DNA of 26,607 bases from Bacteroides sp. CAG:443 (lineage in GTDB: Bacteria; Bacteroidota; Bacteroidia; Bacteroidales; Bacteroidaceae): contig FR887821.1 of the NCBI GenBank assembly GCA_000432735.1, positions 1 to 26,607 on the forward strand. Reading direction: 5' to 3'. A program made the translations under genes and the position numbers. Below are positions 14,601-21,302 of the stretch, piece after piece. The first letter of the stretch is position 1, and each line of letters opens with the position of its first letter. A model generated the notes under the pieces. That model did no database searches, was not told where the DNA came from, and saw nothing but the letters and a program-made list of their open reading frames with translations.

Positions 14601-15093
14601 GCAGCCACCACAATGTTTCAATGTAACGGTTATCGTAAGTAATATAAGGGTTTTCCAGATCTACCCAGTAACCCATCTTATGAGTCAGGTCGGTCCACTC
14701 TTTGGTAAACTTCATGACATCTGTACGGCAGTGTCTGTTATAGTCTGCCACAGAAATCGTTTTACCGATATCCTCTTTTGTAATGCCCAATGCCTTTTCT
14801 ACACCCAGTTCCACCGGCAGTCCGTGTGTATCCCATCCTGCTTTACGTTTTACCTGGAAACCTTTCATCGTCTTGAAGCGGCAGAACGTATCTTTAATGG
14901 TACGAGCCATCACGTGGTGAATGCCCGGCATACCGTTTGCAGAGGGAGGACCTTCGTAGAATACGAAAGACGGATGTCCCTCACGTTCTGTCATACTGCG
15001 GGAGAAAACATCGTTTTCATCCCATTTCTTCAGCACTTCCTTGTTCACGTCAGAAAGGTTGAGCTGCGAATATTCAGTAAATTTTTTACTCAT
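11605..15093 (-). CDS. ileS: Isoleucyl-tRNA synthetase, type 2, with GIHH in place of HIGH
   Basis: A 1162-residue class I synthetase that charges tRNA-Ile with isoleucine in the cytosol. Seen in order: N-terminal catalytic half with EGPPSANGMPGIHHVMART (HIGH region, residues 47-65), WDTHGLPVE (87-95), the CP1 editing domain with TTTPWTLPSN (235-244) and EDGTGIVHIAPTFGADD (356-372), and KMSKR at 710-714. The length, KMSKR rather than KMSKS and lack of a C-terminal Cys zinc finger place it with type 2, eukaryote-like IleRS, the class linked to mupirocin resistance. The HxGH signature is replaced by G57-I58-H59-H60 (codons GGC ATT CAC CAC, 14925-14914). Editing motifs look intact. It heads a minus-strand cluster; a -7 box TAAATTTG lies at 15157-15164. 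Confidence 0.97.
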   Translation of the reverse strand: MSKKFTEYSQLNLSDVNKEVLKKWDENDVFSRSMTEREGHPSFVFYEGPPSANGMPGIHHVMARTIKDTFCRFKTMKGFQVKRKAGWDTHGLPVELGVEKALGITKEDIGKTISVADYNRHCRTDVMKFTKEWTDLTHKMGYWVDLENPYITYDNRYIETLWWLLKRLYGKGLLYKGYTIQPYSPAAGTGLSSHELNQPGCYRDVKDLTVVAQFKMKNPKPEMAEWGTPYFIAWTTTPWTLPSNTALCVGPKIDYVAVQTYNGYNGDKMTVVLAKPLLYAHFNKKAEGMALEDYKPGNKLIPFKVVGEYKGTDLVGMEYEQLIPWVKPVETTEDGGWKEASAKAFRVIPGDYVTTEDGTGIVHIAPTFGADDANVARAAGIPSLFMINKKGETRPMVDLTGKFYLLDELDEAFVKECVDVEKYKEYQGRWVKNAYDPQFTIDGKYDEKAAQAAESLDVYICMMLKQAGLAFKMEKHVHNYPHCWRTDKPVLYYPLDSWFIRSTACKDRMIELNKTINWKPESTGSGRFGKWLENLNDWNLSRSRYWGTPLPIWRSEEGEEICIGSVEELYNEIEKSVAAGFMTENPYKKLGFVPGVYTKENYDKIDLHRPYVDDIVLVSASGKPMKRESDLIDVWFDSGAMPYAQLHYPFENKELIDSHSYYPADFIAEGVDQTRGWFFTLHAIATMAFDSVAYKNVISNGLVLDKNGNKMSKRLGNAVDPFGAIEKFGSDPLRWYMITNSSPWDNLKFDTDGVDEVRRKFFGTLYNTYSFFALYANVDGFTYAEADVPVAERPEIDRWILSLLNSLIKNVDACFNDYEPTKAGRLITDFVNDNLSNWYVRLNRKRFWGSSMSTDKLSAYQTLYTCLETVAKLMAPIAPFYADRLYMDLIGVTGRDSVVSVHLANFPVADESLIDTELEARMQMAQDVTSMVLALRRKVNIKVRQPLQCIMIPVVDEEQKRHIDAVKDLIMTEVNVKEVRFVEGASGVLVKKVKCDFKKLGPKFGKQMKAVAAAVAGMSQEAIAELEKNGKYTFQLDGGEAVVEAADVEIFSEDIPGWLVANEGKLTVALEVTVTDDLKREGIARELVNRIQNIRKSSGFEITDKISIVLSKNPNTDDAVNEYNTYICNQVLANSLTLADEVADGTELSFDDFSLYVKVTKL

Positions 15094-15156
15094 AATTATG
15101 TTGTTTTTATCTTACTTCTTTTATTATCCGGGTATAACCTCCCCAAAATTAGGTTG

Positions 15157-15164
15157 CAAATTTA
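15157..15164 (-). promoter_or_regulatory. -7 box for ileS
   Basis: On the minus strand 15164-15157 reads TAAATTTG, matching TAnnTTTG. Expected start near 15150, giving a leader of about 57 bases to ATG 15093. The -33 position is only TTTT-like. No T-box or other riboswitch fold is apparent in this short leader. Confidence 0.5.
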
Positions 15165-15298
15165 TAAGAAAAATGGATATATGGAAAACTTTTTAAACTA
15201 ATATTCACATAAACAAGGCTTCGGAACGATTCCGGCCTCATCCGGATTTATTTTCGGAAACAAAAGAAGCAGGCGGAACAACGGACTGAAATTATCCT

Positions 15299-15306
15299 TA
15301 AATTTG
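15299..15306 (+). promoter_or_regulatory. -7 box for the AEC carrier gene
   Basis: TAAATTTG at 15299-15306 matches TAnnTTTG, about 44 bases upstream of ATG 15350. No clear TTTG at the -33 distance. Confidence 0.45.
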
Positions 15307-15349
15307 CCCGATTTTTATCCTCAGAGCTAGATAAACAAAAAAACAAAAT

Positions 15350-16258
15350 ATGAATGCAATCGTAACACAGATGATTATCCTCTTTATTCTGGTAGTCGTC
15401 GGATATGTCATAAGCAAGAAGAAAATGATGGATGCGGAATTCGACCGCAAGTTGTCTGTCTTTGTCATCAACATCGCTTGTCCCAGCCTGATACTTTCGT
15501 CGGTAATGGGCGACACACTGCCCGACAAACATCTCATCCTTCCCCTGCTGATTGTAGGGTTTGCTACCTATGTGATACTGATAGGAGCTGGATTTTTGCT
15601 TCCTCGCTACCTTCCCGTAAAGGTGAGCGATCGCGGTATCTACAGTTTCATGCTGGCTTTCGGGAATGTAGGATTTATCGGATATCCTATCGTGGCTTCC
15701 ATTTTCGGAGCCAGCGCGGTCTTCTATGCCAGCATCCTCAATTTTCCCAGCACCCTGCTGATATTTGTTTTCGGTACACTTTTCATTTCGGGCGACCAAG
15801 GAAAGATGAAATTCAAATGGGAAACGCTGTACTGCCCTGCCATGATAGCCTCTTACCTTTCCATCTTGATAGTGGCAACCGGATGGGTTCCGCCCAAAGT
15901 AATCAGTACGCCGTTCACTCTGCTGGGCAACATGACCGTTCCTTCTGCCCTGCTCATCATCGGTTCTTCCATCGCACAAATACCTATCCGGCGTATGCTG
16001 GGCACTTCCAGCATCTATATTACGGCAGCTTTACGTCTGTTTATTGTTCCTCTTTTCATCTTGTACTTATCACGGTTATGCCGGGTTGACTCCACCATTG
16101 CCGACATCAACGTCGTACTGGCTGCCATGCCCGTAGCTTCTTACGGAACCTTGTTCTGCATCCAGTATGAGAAAGGAGAAACCATCATGGCGCAAGGTAC
16201 GTTTATCACGACGCTGCTTTCGGTCGTAACCATCCCGTTGCTTACGCTTTTCTTATAG
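15350..16258 (+). CDS. AEC-family transporter (auxin efflux carrier fold)
   Basis: A 302-residue membrane protein with about ten hydrophobic segments, the usual size for bacterial AEC carriers. The N-terminal half shows LFILVVVGYVISKKKMMD and the conserved NIACPSLILSSVMG; the middle has LAFGNVGFIGYPIVASIFG, a crossover motif typical of the family; the C-terminal half repeats the pattern (MTVPSALLIIGSSIAQIP, LAAMPVASYGTLFCIQY). AEC proteins move organic acids such as malate, malonate or lactate, or other anions; the substrate here is not inferable. It is transcribed divergently from ileS and convergently with eda. It stands next to the sugar-acid genes but on the far side of a structured 370-bp gap, so a link to uronate metabolism is only a possibility. 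Confidence 0.88.
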   Translation: MNAIVTQMIILFILVVVGYVISKKKMMDAEFDRKLSVFVINIACPSLILSSVMGDTLPDKHLILPLLIVGFATYVILIGAGFLLPRYLPVKVSDRGIYSFMLAFGNVGFIGYPIVASIFGASAVFYASILNFPSTLLIFVFGTLFISGDQGKMKFKWETLYCPAMIASYLSILIVATGWVPPKVISTPFTLLGNMTVPSALLIIGSSIAQIPIRRMLGTSSIYITAALRLFIVPLFILYLSRLCRVDSTIADINVVLAAMPVASYGTLFCIQYEKGETIMAQGTFITTLLSVVTIPLLTLFL

Positions 16259-16543
16259 TATATAAGGTCGAAAATCTCCTGATTTCCTGATACATCCAGA
16301 AAAGAAGGTCGTATCACGAATACCGGAGGAGCATCCTCCAAGAACAACGTCGGTATATCTGCGATATTTTTTGTACAAAAAATAAAAACGTTTGTACAAA
16401 TTTTCAAAAAACGTCTCGACAAATATCGGGAATGATGCGAACATTTGTCCGGACACTTCCACAAGAAAAGAAAATCATCTCCCGACGACTGTTTCCACTT
16501 CCTGCACAGTCGTACAATCCATAAAAGAAAAAGGCATATAAAA
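16259..16543. other. Gene-free convergent region rich in palindromes
   Basis: No credible gene. It holds a perfect hairpin GGAGGA (16325-16330) with TCCTCC (16334-16339), an 18-bp perfect palindrome ATTTTTTGTACAAAAAAT (16366-16383), a second TTTGTACAAA (16391-16400), TGTCCGGACA (16446-16455), and an 8-bp stem ACGACTGT (16485-16492) with ACAGTCGT (16506-16513). The two TTTGTACAAA centres are 21 bp apart. The AEC gene has no T-rich terminator here, so one of the stems may serve it. Confidence 0.6.
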
Positions 16544-16591
16544 CGAGAAAGCATCGCAAAGTATACTCTTATAACTTCACGATGCTTCTCG
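16544..16591 (-). terminator. Terminator of the kdgK-eda unit
   Basis: On the minus strand CGAGAAGCATCG (16591-16580) pairs with CGATGCTTTCTCG (16556-16544) with one bulged base, then TTTTAT. It begins 41 bp after the eda stop. Loop of 23 bases. Confidence 0.65.
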
Positions 16592-16631
16592 CTTTATACA
16601 CCTTTAAACAAAATGAACTTTTCGTTCTCTA

Positions 16632-17300
16632 TTATTTACGAGCTTCTGCGATATAACCCAGAGCTTCTTTACATTTTTCTGTCACATAGGCCCAGTCTTC
16701 GGCAGCAACCTTATCTTTCGGGAAGAGTTTGGAACCCATTCCTACGCAGAATACGCCAGCTTTAATCCATGCGGTCAGATTCTCCTGAGTAGGTTCTACT
16801 CCACCTGTTACCATCAGTTTAGACCAAGGCATCGGAGCAAGCATGCCCTTAACCAGTTTCGGACCCAGTACGTCGCCCGGGAAAATCTTACAAAGGTCGC
16901 ATCCCAGTTCCTGAGCAAAGCCAACTTCCGATACGCTTCCGCAGCCCGGAGTATAAGGAACCAAACGACGGTTGCATACTTTTGCTATCTCAGGGTTGAA
17001 CAACGGACCAACCACGAAGTTAGCTCCCAGCTGAATGTACAAGGCAGCTGTAGCAGGATCGACTACAGAACCTACGCCCATTGCCATTTCCGGACATTCC
17101 TTTGCTGCAAACTTCACAACTTCAGCAAATACTTCGTGAGCGAAATCACCACGGTTGGTAAATTCGAATGCACGTACTCCGCCGTCGTAACAAGCCTTTA
17201 CTACTTTCTTTGCTATCTCCACATCCTTGTGATAGAAAACAGGAACCATGCCGGTTGAACCGATTTTATTCAACACAGCGATTTTATCAAATTTTGCCAT
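16632..17300 (-). CDS. eda: KDPG/KHG aldolase
   Basis: A 222-residue class I aldolase of the Eda family, normal length. The Schiff-base lysine is K138 in CDLCKIFPGDVLG, and the general acid/base glutamate is E46 in RAFEFTNRG. The phosphate-binding end MVTGGVEPTQENLTAWIKAG is conserved. It splits 2-keto-3-deoxy-6-phosphogluconate into pyruvate and glyceraldehyde 3-phosphate, and family members also act on 2-keto-4-hydroxyglutarate. It lies 36 bp downstream of kdgK on the same strand, so KDG phosphorylation and cleavage are expressed together. A hairpin with T run follows at 16544-16591. Confidence 0.95.
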   Translation of the reverse strand: MAKFDKIAVLNKIGSTGMVPVFYHKDVEIAKKVVKACYDGGVRAFEFTNRGDFAHEVFAEVVKFAAKECPEMAMGVGSVVDPATAALYIQLGANFVVGPLFNPEIAKVCNRRLVPYTPGCGSVSEVGFAQELGCDLCKIFPGDVLGPKLVKGMLAPMPWSKLMVTGGVEPTQENLTAWIKAGVFCVGMGSKLFPKDKVAAEDWAYVTEKCKEALGYIAEARK

Positions 17301-17336
17301 TTTTATTTTATAACCAATATTTCTTTATACGCTAAT

Positions 17337-18359
17337 TTATCTCTGAACACGTCCGCTTGCATCGCCGCCAGCCAGTGCCTCAACTTCTTCTACCGAAACC
17401 ATATTGAAGTCGCCGTTGATGGTATGCTTCAATGCAGAAGCTGCCACTGCAAATTCCAGAGCCTCGCCTTGGTTAGGCTTTGTCAGCAAACCGTGGATAA
17501 TACCACCGGAGAATGAGTCACCACCACCTACACGGTCAATAATCGGATCAATATCATAATGTTTAGAAGTATAGAATTCTTTTCCATTGTAAATCATTGC
17601 TTTCCATCCATTGTGAGTAGCCGAGTATGATTCACGTAAAGTAGAAACAACATATTTGAATCCGAATTCCTTAGCCATTGCAGTAAAGATACCTTTGTAG
17701 CCTTCAGCGTCAGTCTTTCCTCCCTCTACATCAGCATCGGGTTTGAAACCCAGACAGAGTTCTGCATCTTCTTCGTTACCGATACAAACGTCTACGTATT
17801 TCATCAACGGACGCATGATAGACTGAGCTTTTTCCTTCGTCCAAAGTTTCTTACGGAAGTTCAAGTCAACAGAAACTGTTACTCCATGACGTTTTGCAGC
17901 CTCACAAGCCAGTCTGGTCAGCTCGGCAGCTTTATCAGAGATAGCCGGAGTAATGCCCGACCAGTGGAACCAGTCTGCGCCTTCCATAATAGCATCAAAA
18001 TCGAAATCTGAAGGATCTGCTTCAGCGATTGCAGAATGAGCACGGTCGTAAATCACCTTGCTGGGACGCATGGAAGCACCTGTTTCCAGATAATAAATAC
18101 CTACACGATCGCCGCCACGAGCAATATAGTCGGTCTTGACGCCATACTTACGCAGTGCATTTACTGCCGACTGACCGATTTCATGCTTCGGCAACTTTGT
18201 TACGAAGTATGCATCGTGACCATAGTTTGCACAACTGACAGCAACATTCGCTTCGCCGCCACCATATACAACATCAAAGCTATCAGACTGTACGAAGCGG
18301 GTATTTCCCGGAGTTGACAATCTTAACATGATCTCACCTAAAGTAACAATTTTTCCCAT
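17337..18359 (-). CDS. kdgK: 2-keto-3-deoxygluconate kinase (PfkB family)
   Basis: A 340-residue PfkB/ribokinase-fold kinase. The N-terminal substrate site GGGEANVAVSCANYG (33-47) and the C-terminal signature DRVGGGDSFSGGIIHG (275-290) with catalytic base Asp281 are clear; SVDLNFRKKLW (163-173) and GNEEDAELC (194-202) are typical of KDG kinases. It phosphorylates 2-keto-3-deoxygluconate to KDPG with ATP in the cytosol. Other PfkB sugars are possible in principle, but the neighbours eda and uxaA, which supply and consume KDG and KDPG, settle the role. It heads the minus-strand unit with a good promoter at 18475-18505 and is divergent from the LacI-type regulator. Confidence 0.93.
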   Translation of the reverse strand: MGKIVTLGEIMLRLSTPGNTRFVQSDSFDVVYGGGEANVAVSCANYGHDAYFVTKLPKHEIGQSAVNALRKYGVKTDYIARGGDRVGIYYLETGASMRPSKVIYDRAHSAIAEADPSDFDFDAIMEGADWFHWSGITPAISDKAAELTRLACEAAKRHGVTVSVDLNFRKKLWTKEKAQSIMRPLMKYVDVCIGNEEDAELCLGFKPDADVEGGKTDAEGYKGIFTAMAKEFGFKYVVSTLRESYSATHNGWKAMIYNGKEFYTSKHYDIDPIIDRVGGGDSFSGGIIHGLLTKPNQGEALEFAVAASALKHTINGDFNMVSVEEVEALAGGDASGRVQR

Positions 18360-18474
18360 TGTAGATAATTTTTATGCTATTTATAATAAGTTTGATAATC
18401 TGTCTAACAAAATGGATACTATTTTCTTGAAATCCGAGTGTTTTGATAAACAATATTCACTCTGTGTACGCACA

Positions 18475-18505
18475 CAAAGGTACGAGTTATTTTTTAAATA
18501 ACAAA
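18475..18505 (-). promoter_or_regulatory. Promoter of kdgK-eda
   Basis: On the minus strand TTTG (18505-18502), then exactly 19 bp, then TACCTTTG (18482-18475), a full match to the Bacteroides -33/-7 consensus. Expected start near 18468, leaving a leader of about 110 bases. Confidence 0.75.
18486..18502. promoter_or_regulatory. Candidate operator palindrome in the kdgK/lacI divergent promoter region
   Basis: GTTATTT (18486-18492), TTT, AAATAAC (18496-18502) is an inverted repeat that fills the spacer of the kdgK promoter and covers the -33 position of the lacI promoter. A binding protein there could control both directions. It lacks the central CG of many LacI-family operators, and AT-rich inverted repeats arise by chance in such sequence, so the call is tentative. 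A second AT palindrome GAAAAAATTTTTC lies at 18526-18538, just after the lacI -7 box. Confidence 0.35.
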
Positions 18506-18513
18506 AAAAGTTA

Positions 18514-18521
18514 TATATTTG
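18514..18521 (+). promoter_or_regulatory. -7 box for the LacI-type regulator and uxaA
   Basis: TATATTTG at 18514-18521 matches TAnnTTTG; the -33 position is TTTT. The start would lie near 18528, with a leader of about 46 bases to ATG 18574. Confidence 0.55.
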
Positions 18522-18573
18522 TATCGAAAAAATTTTTCACAAAAAAAAGAAGACCTTTATATAGTAATAAGGT

Positions 18574-19662
18574 ATGGAGAATGTAGATAAACAAACAGCG
18601 CGTATTCGTATAAAAGACATCGCCCAGATGGCAGAAGTTTCCGTTGGTACGGTCGACAGAGTCTTGCACGGACGCACGGGCGTTTCGGAGGCAAGTCGCA
18701 AGAAAGTAGAAAATATACTGAAACAACTCGACTATCAGCCGAACATGTATGCCAGCGCACTGGCTTCAAACAAAAAGTATGTATTTGCCTGCCTGCTGCC
18801 TATGCATGCGGAAGGCGACTATTGGGTGGATGTGGAAAAAGGTATGCAACAGGCCACAAAGGCTTTCTCCGATTTCAATATCTCCCTGCATATTGATTAT
18901 TACGACCAGTATGAATTCGGTTCATTCGTATCAGCTGGCAACCGGTTGCTCGCCATGGAACCGGACGGAGTGGTCATCTCTCCTACTATCGAAACGGAAA
19001 CAGAACAGATTGTAAAGCAACTCCAGCAACGGAATATACCTTATATATTTATAGACTCCAATATTCCCCGCCTGACACCACTGGCTTTTTACGGACAGCA
19101 TGCCAATCAAAGTGGCTACTTTGCCGCCCGAATGATGAAAATGCTGATGCAGGAAAACAAGGAGCTTATCATCTTCCGGCAGATAAACGAAGGACGACTG
19201 GGCTCAAACCAGCAGTTACACCGTGAGGAAGGATTCTATGCTTACATGAAAGAACATCATCCCGACCTGAAAATGCGGGAACTGAACCTTTATGCCAAGC
19301 AGCCGGGAGAAGACGAATCCATACTGGATGATTTCTTCCAAAAGCACCCCGATATATCATATGGCATCACATTCAACTCGAAATCTTACATCATCGGTGA
19401 ATATATGCTGAAACATCAACGCCATGATTTCCACCTGATAGGATATGACTTGTTAAGCAGAAACATCGCATGCATGCGCGCAGGAACAATCGATTTTCTT
19501 ATCTCACAACAGCCTACACGGCAAGGATATTACAGCATAGAAAGCTTGTGCAACCATCTTATCCTGAAGAAGAAGGTAAAAGAATGCAATTATATGCCCA
19601 TCAACCTGCTGACAATAGAAAATATTGACTTCTACTTGAACGCACATAGCAACAATAACTAA
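18574..19662 (+). CDS. LacI-family transcriptional regulator of sugar-acid catabolism
   Basis: A 362-residue regulator. The N-terminal helix-turn-helix and hinge (about 11-65) read IRIKDIAQMAEVSVGTVDRV, then GVSEASRKKVENILKQLDY, the standard LacI/GalR DNA-binding domain in its Bacteroides form (GTVDRVLH). Residues about 68-350 are a periplasmic-binding-protein-like sensor (YVFACLLPMHAEGDYWVDV, DGVVISPTIETE, IPYIFIDSNIP). It binds DNA as a dimer and releases it, or activates, on binding a sugar or sugar acid. Placement between divergent kdgK-eda and uxaA suggests the ligand is KDG, altronate or a hexuronate (inference). uxaA starts 9 bp after its stop, so regulator and enzyme form one transcript and may be autoregulated. 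Confidence 0.92.
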   Translation: MENVDKQTARIRIKDIAQMAEVSVGTVDRVLHGRTGVSEASRKKVENILKQLDYQPNMYASALASNKKYVFACLLPMHAEGDYWVDVEKGMQQATKAFSDFNISLHIDYYDQYEFGSFVSAGNRLLAMEPDGVVISPTIETETEQIVKQLQQRNIPYIFIDSNIPRLTPLAFYGQHANQSGYFAARMMKMLMQENKELIIFRQINEGRLGSNQQLHREEGFYAYMKEHHPDLKMRELNLYAKQPGEDESILDDFFQKHPDISYGITFNSKSYIIGEYMLKHQRHDFHLIGYDLLSRNIACMRAGTIDFLISQQPTRQGYYSIESLCNHLILKKKVKECNYMPINLLTIENIDFYLNAHSNNN

Positions 19663-19671
19663 ATATAATTT

Positions 19672-21162
19672 ATGGAAACAACTTATCTAAAAATCAACCC
19701 GGCAGACAACGTTGCTGTTGCCATTACGCCCCTGAAGGCTGGTGAAACCATTCAGGTAGACGGACAGGCGATAACCTTAAAAACTGATATTCCAGCCGGA
19801 CACAAAGTAACACTGCAAGACTTCAACGAGGGTGATAACATTATCAAATACGGTTACCCTATAGGACACGCCATCAAGAACGTACCTCAAGGTAGCTGGA
19901 TTTGTGAAAAAGAAATAAAGACTAATCTGGCAGGACTGCTGGATTACACATACAATCCAGTAGAAGTTTCGCTGGACATTCCACAGGAAAACCTTACCTT
20001 CAAAGGCTATCGCCGCAAGAACGGTGATGTAGGTATCCGCAATGAAATATGGATCATACCGACAGTAGGTTGCGTAAACGGTATCGTAAATCAGCTGGCC
20101 GACGCGCTTCGCCGCGAAACGAAGGAGGAAGGTATTGACGCTATCATGGCATTTCCGCACAACTACGGATGCTCTCAGCTGGGCGATGACCATGAAAATA
20201 CAAAGAAAATTCTTCGCGATATGGTACTTCACCCCAATGCAGGTGCCGTATTGGTCGTAGGTTTGGGATGCGAAAACAACCAGCCCGACATCTTCCGTGA
20301 ATTTATCGGCAAGTACGATGAAGATAGAATTAAATTTCTGGTTGCTCAGAAGGTGGACGATGAGTTTGAGGAAGGCATGAAAATCTTACGCGACTTGTAT
20401 GCGAAATGCAAACAAGATGTACGTACCGACATACCTTTGTCGGAACTTCGTGTCGGATTGAAATGTGGTGGATCCGACGGATTCTCAGGCATTACAGCAA
20501 ATCCTTTGCTGGGAATGTTCTCCGACTTCCTGATTGGACAGGGAGGGACATCGGTACTGACCGAGGTTCCTGAAATGTTCGGTGCAGAAACTATCCTGAT
20601 GAATCGTTGCAAGACTCCGGAACTGTTTGAAAAGACCGTACATCTCATCAACGACTTCAAGGAATATTTCCTTTCACACGGAGAGCCTGTAGGTGAAAAT
20701 CCGTCACCGGGTAATAAGGCTGGAGGTATCTCTACACTGGAAGAAAAAGCATTGGGATGCACCCAGAAGTGCGGAAAGAGCTATGTATCGGGAGTAATGC
20801 CTTATGGAGAACGCTTGCAGACAAAGGGACTGAACCTGCTTTCTGCCCCGGGGAATGACCTGGTTGCCGCTACGGCACTGGCCTCATGCGGTTGCCACAT
20901 GATATTGTTCACTACCGGACGTGGTACTCCGTTTGGAACTTATGTACCGACAATGAAGATATCTACGAACTCTCGTCTGGCAGCTCACAAGCCGGGATGG
21001 ATTGACTTCAACGCTGGAGTGATCGTAGAGAACGAGCCGATGACTGTTACCTGCAAACGCTTCATCGACTATGTCATTCAAGTAGCGAGTGGAGAATGGG
21101 TAAACAACGAGAAGAAAGGTTACCGAGAAATTGCTATTTTTAAGACAGGCGTAACATTATAA
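19672..21162 (+). CDS. uxaA: Altronate dehydratase
   Basis: A 496-residue UxaA-family enzyme, the same length as E. coli UxaA. Residues 1 to about 95 are an SAF domain (NVAVAITPLKAGETI, DIPAGHKVTLQDFNEGDNII, YPIGHAIKNVPQGSW). The catalytic part begins near residue 105 with GYRRKNGDVGIRNEIWIIP and includes HNYGCSQLGDDHENT, VVGLGCENNQPD, LKCGGSDGFSGITANP, GCTQKCGKSYVSGVMPYGE and TTGRGTPFGTYVPT. The Cys and His residues in these blocks are candidate metal ligands. It converts D-altronate to 2-keto-3-deoxygluconate and water, feeding KdgK. A galactarate or other sugar-acid dehydratase of the same superfamily is the main alternative, but the SAF arrangement and neighbours favour altronate. A hairpin terminator follows at 21230-21271. 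Confidence 0.92.
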   Translation: METTYLKINPADNVAVAITPLKAGETIQVDGQAITLKTDIPAGHKVTLQDFNEGDNIIKYGYPIGHAIKNVPQGSWICEKEIKTNLAGLLDYTYNPVEVSLDIPQENLTFKGYRRKNGDVGIRNEIWIIPTVGCVNGIVNQLADALRRETKEEGIDAIMAFPHNYGCSQLGDDHENTKKILRDMVLHPNAGAVLVVGLGCENNQPDIFREFIGKYDEDRIKFLVAQKVDDEFEEGMKILRDLYAKCKQDVRTDIPLSELRVGLKCGGSDGFSGITANPLLGMFSDFLIGQGGTSVLTEVPEMFGAETILMNRCKTPELFEKTVHLINDFKEYFLSHGEPVGENPSPGNKAGGISTLEEKALGCTQKCGKSYVSGVMPYGERLQTKGLNLLSAPGNDLVAATALASCGCHMILFTTGRGTPFGTYVPTMKISTNSRLAAHKPGWIDFNAGVIVENEPMTVTCKRFIDYVIQVASGEWVNNEKKGYREIAIFKTGVTL

Positions 21163-21229
21163 GCTCACAATTATCTCTTTGGAAAGCGAAAAGCGGCAAA
21201 TAGATGCCATAAATTTCCAAAAAACGACT

Positions 21230-21271
21230 AAGGAATCTCTGAAAGTTGAACAAAATCATCAGAGATTCCTT
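21230..21271 (+). terminator. Hairpin between uxaA and the NhaC-family gene
   Basis: AAGGAATCTCTGA (21230-21242) pairs perfectly with TCAGAGATTCCTT (21259-21271), a 13-bp stem with a 16-base loop, followed by TATATAATATTT. It lies 67 bp after the uxaA stop and 31 bp before the next ATG. It probably lowers or stops read-through, so the carrier gene may be expressed less than uxaA or from its own weak promoter. Confidence 0.65.
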
Positions 21272-21302
21272 TATATAATATTTAAGGTAGATTATTCGAT
21301 TT

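Noticed and set aside
15248..15979. 243-codon minus-strand frame opposite the AEC carrier
   Set aside because: Gly/Arg/Gln/Ser-rich low-quality translation antisense to a clear membrane protein.
16141..16554. 137-codon minus-strand frame over the end of the AEC gene and the palindromic gap
   Set aside because: It overlaps a firm gene and crosses several inverted repeats; residues look random.
18436..18462. GAGTG...CACTC inverted ends as a LacI operator
   Set aside because: Only the outer five bases match; the interior is not symmetrical.
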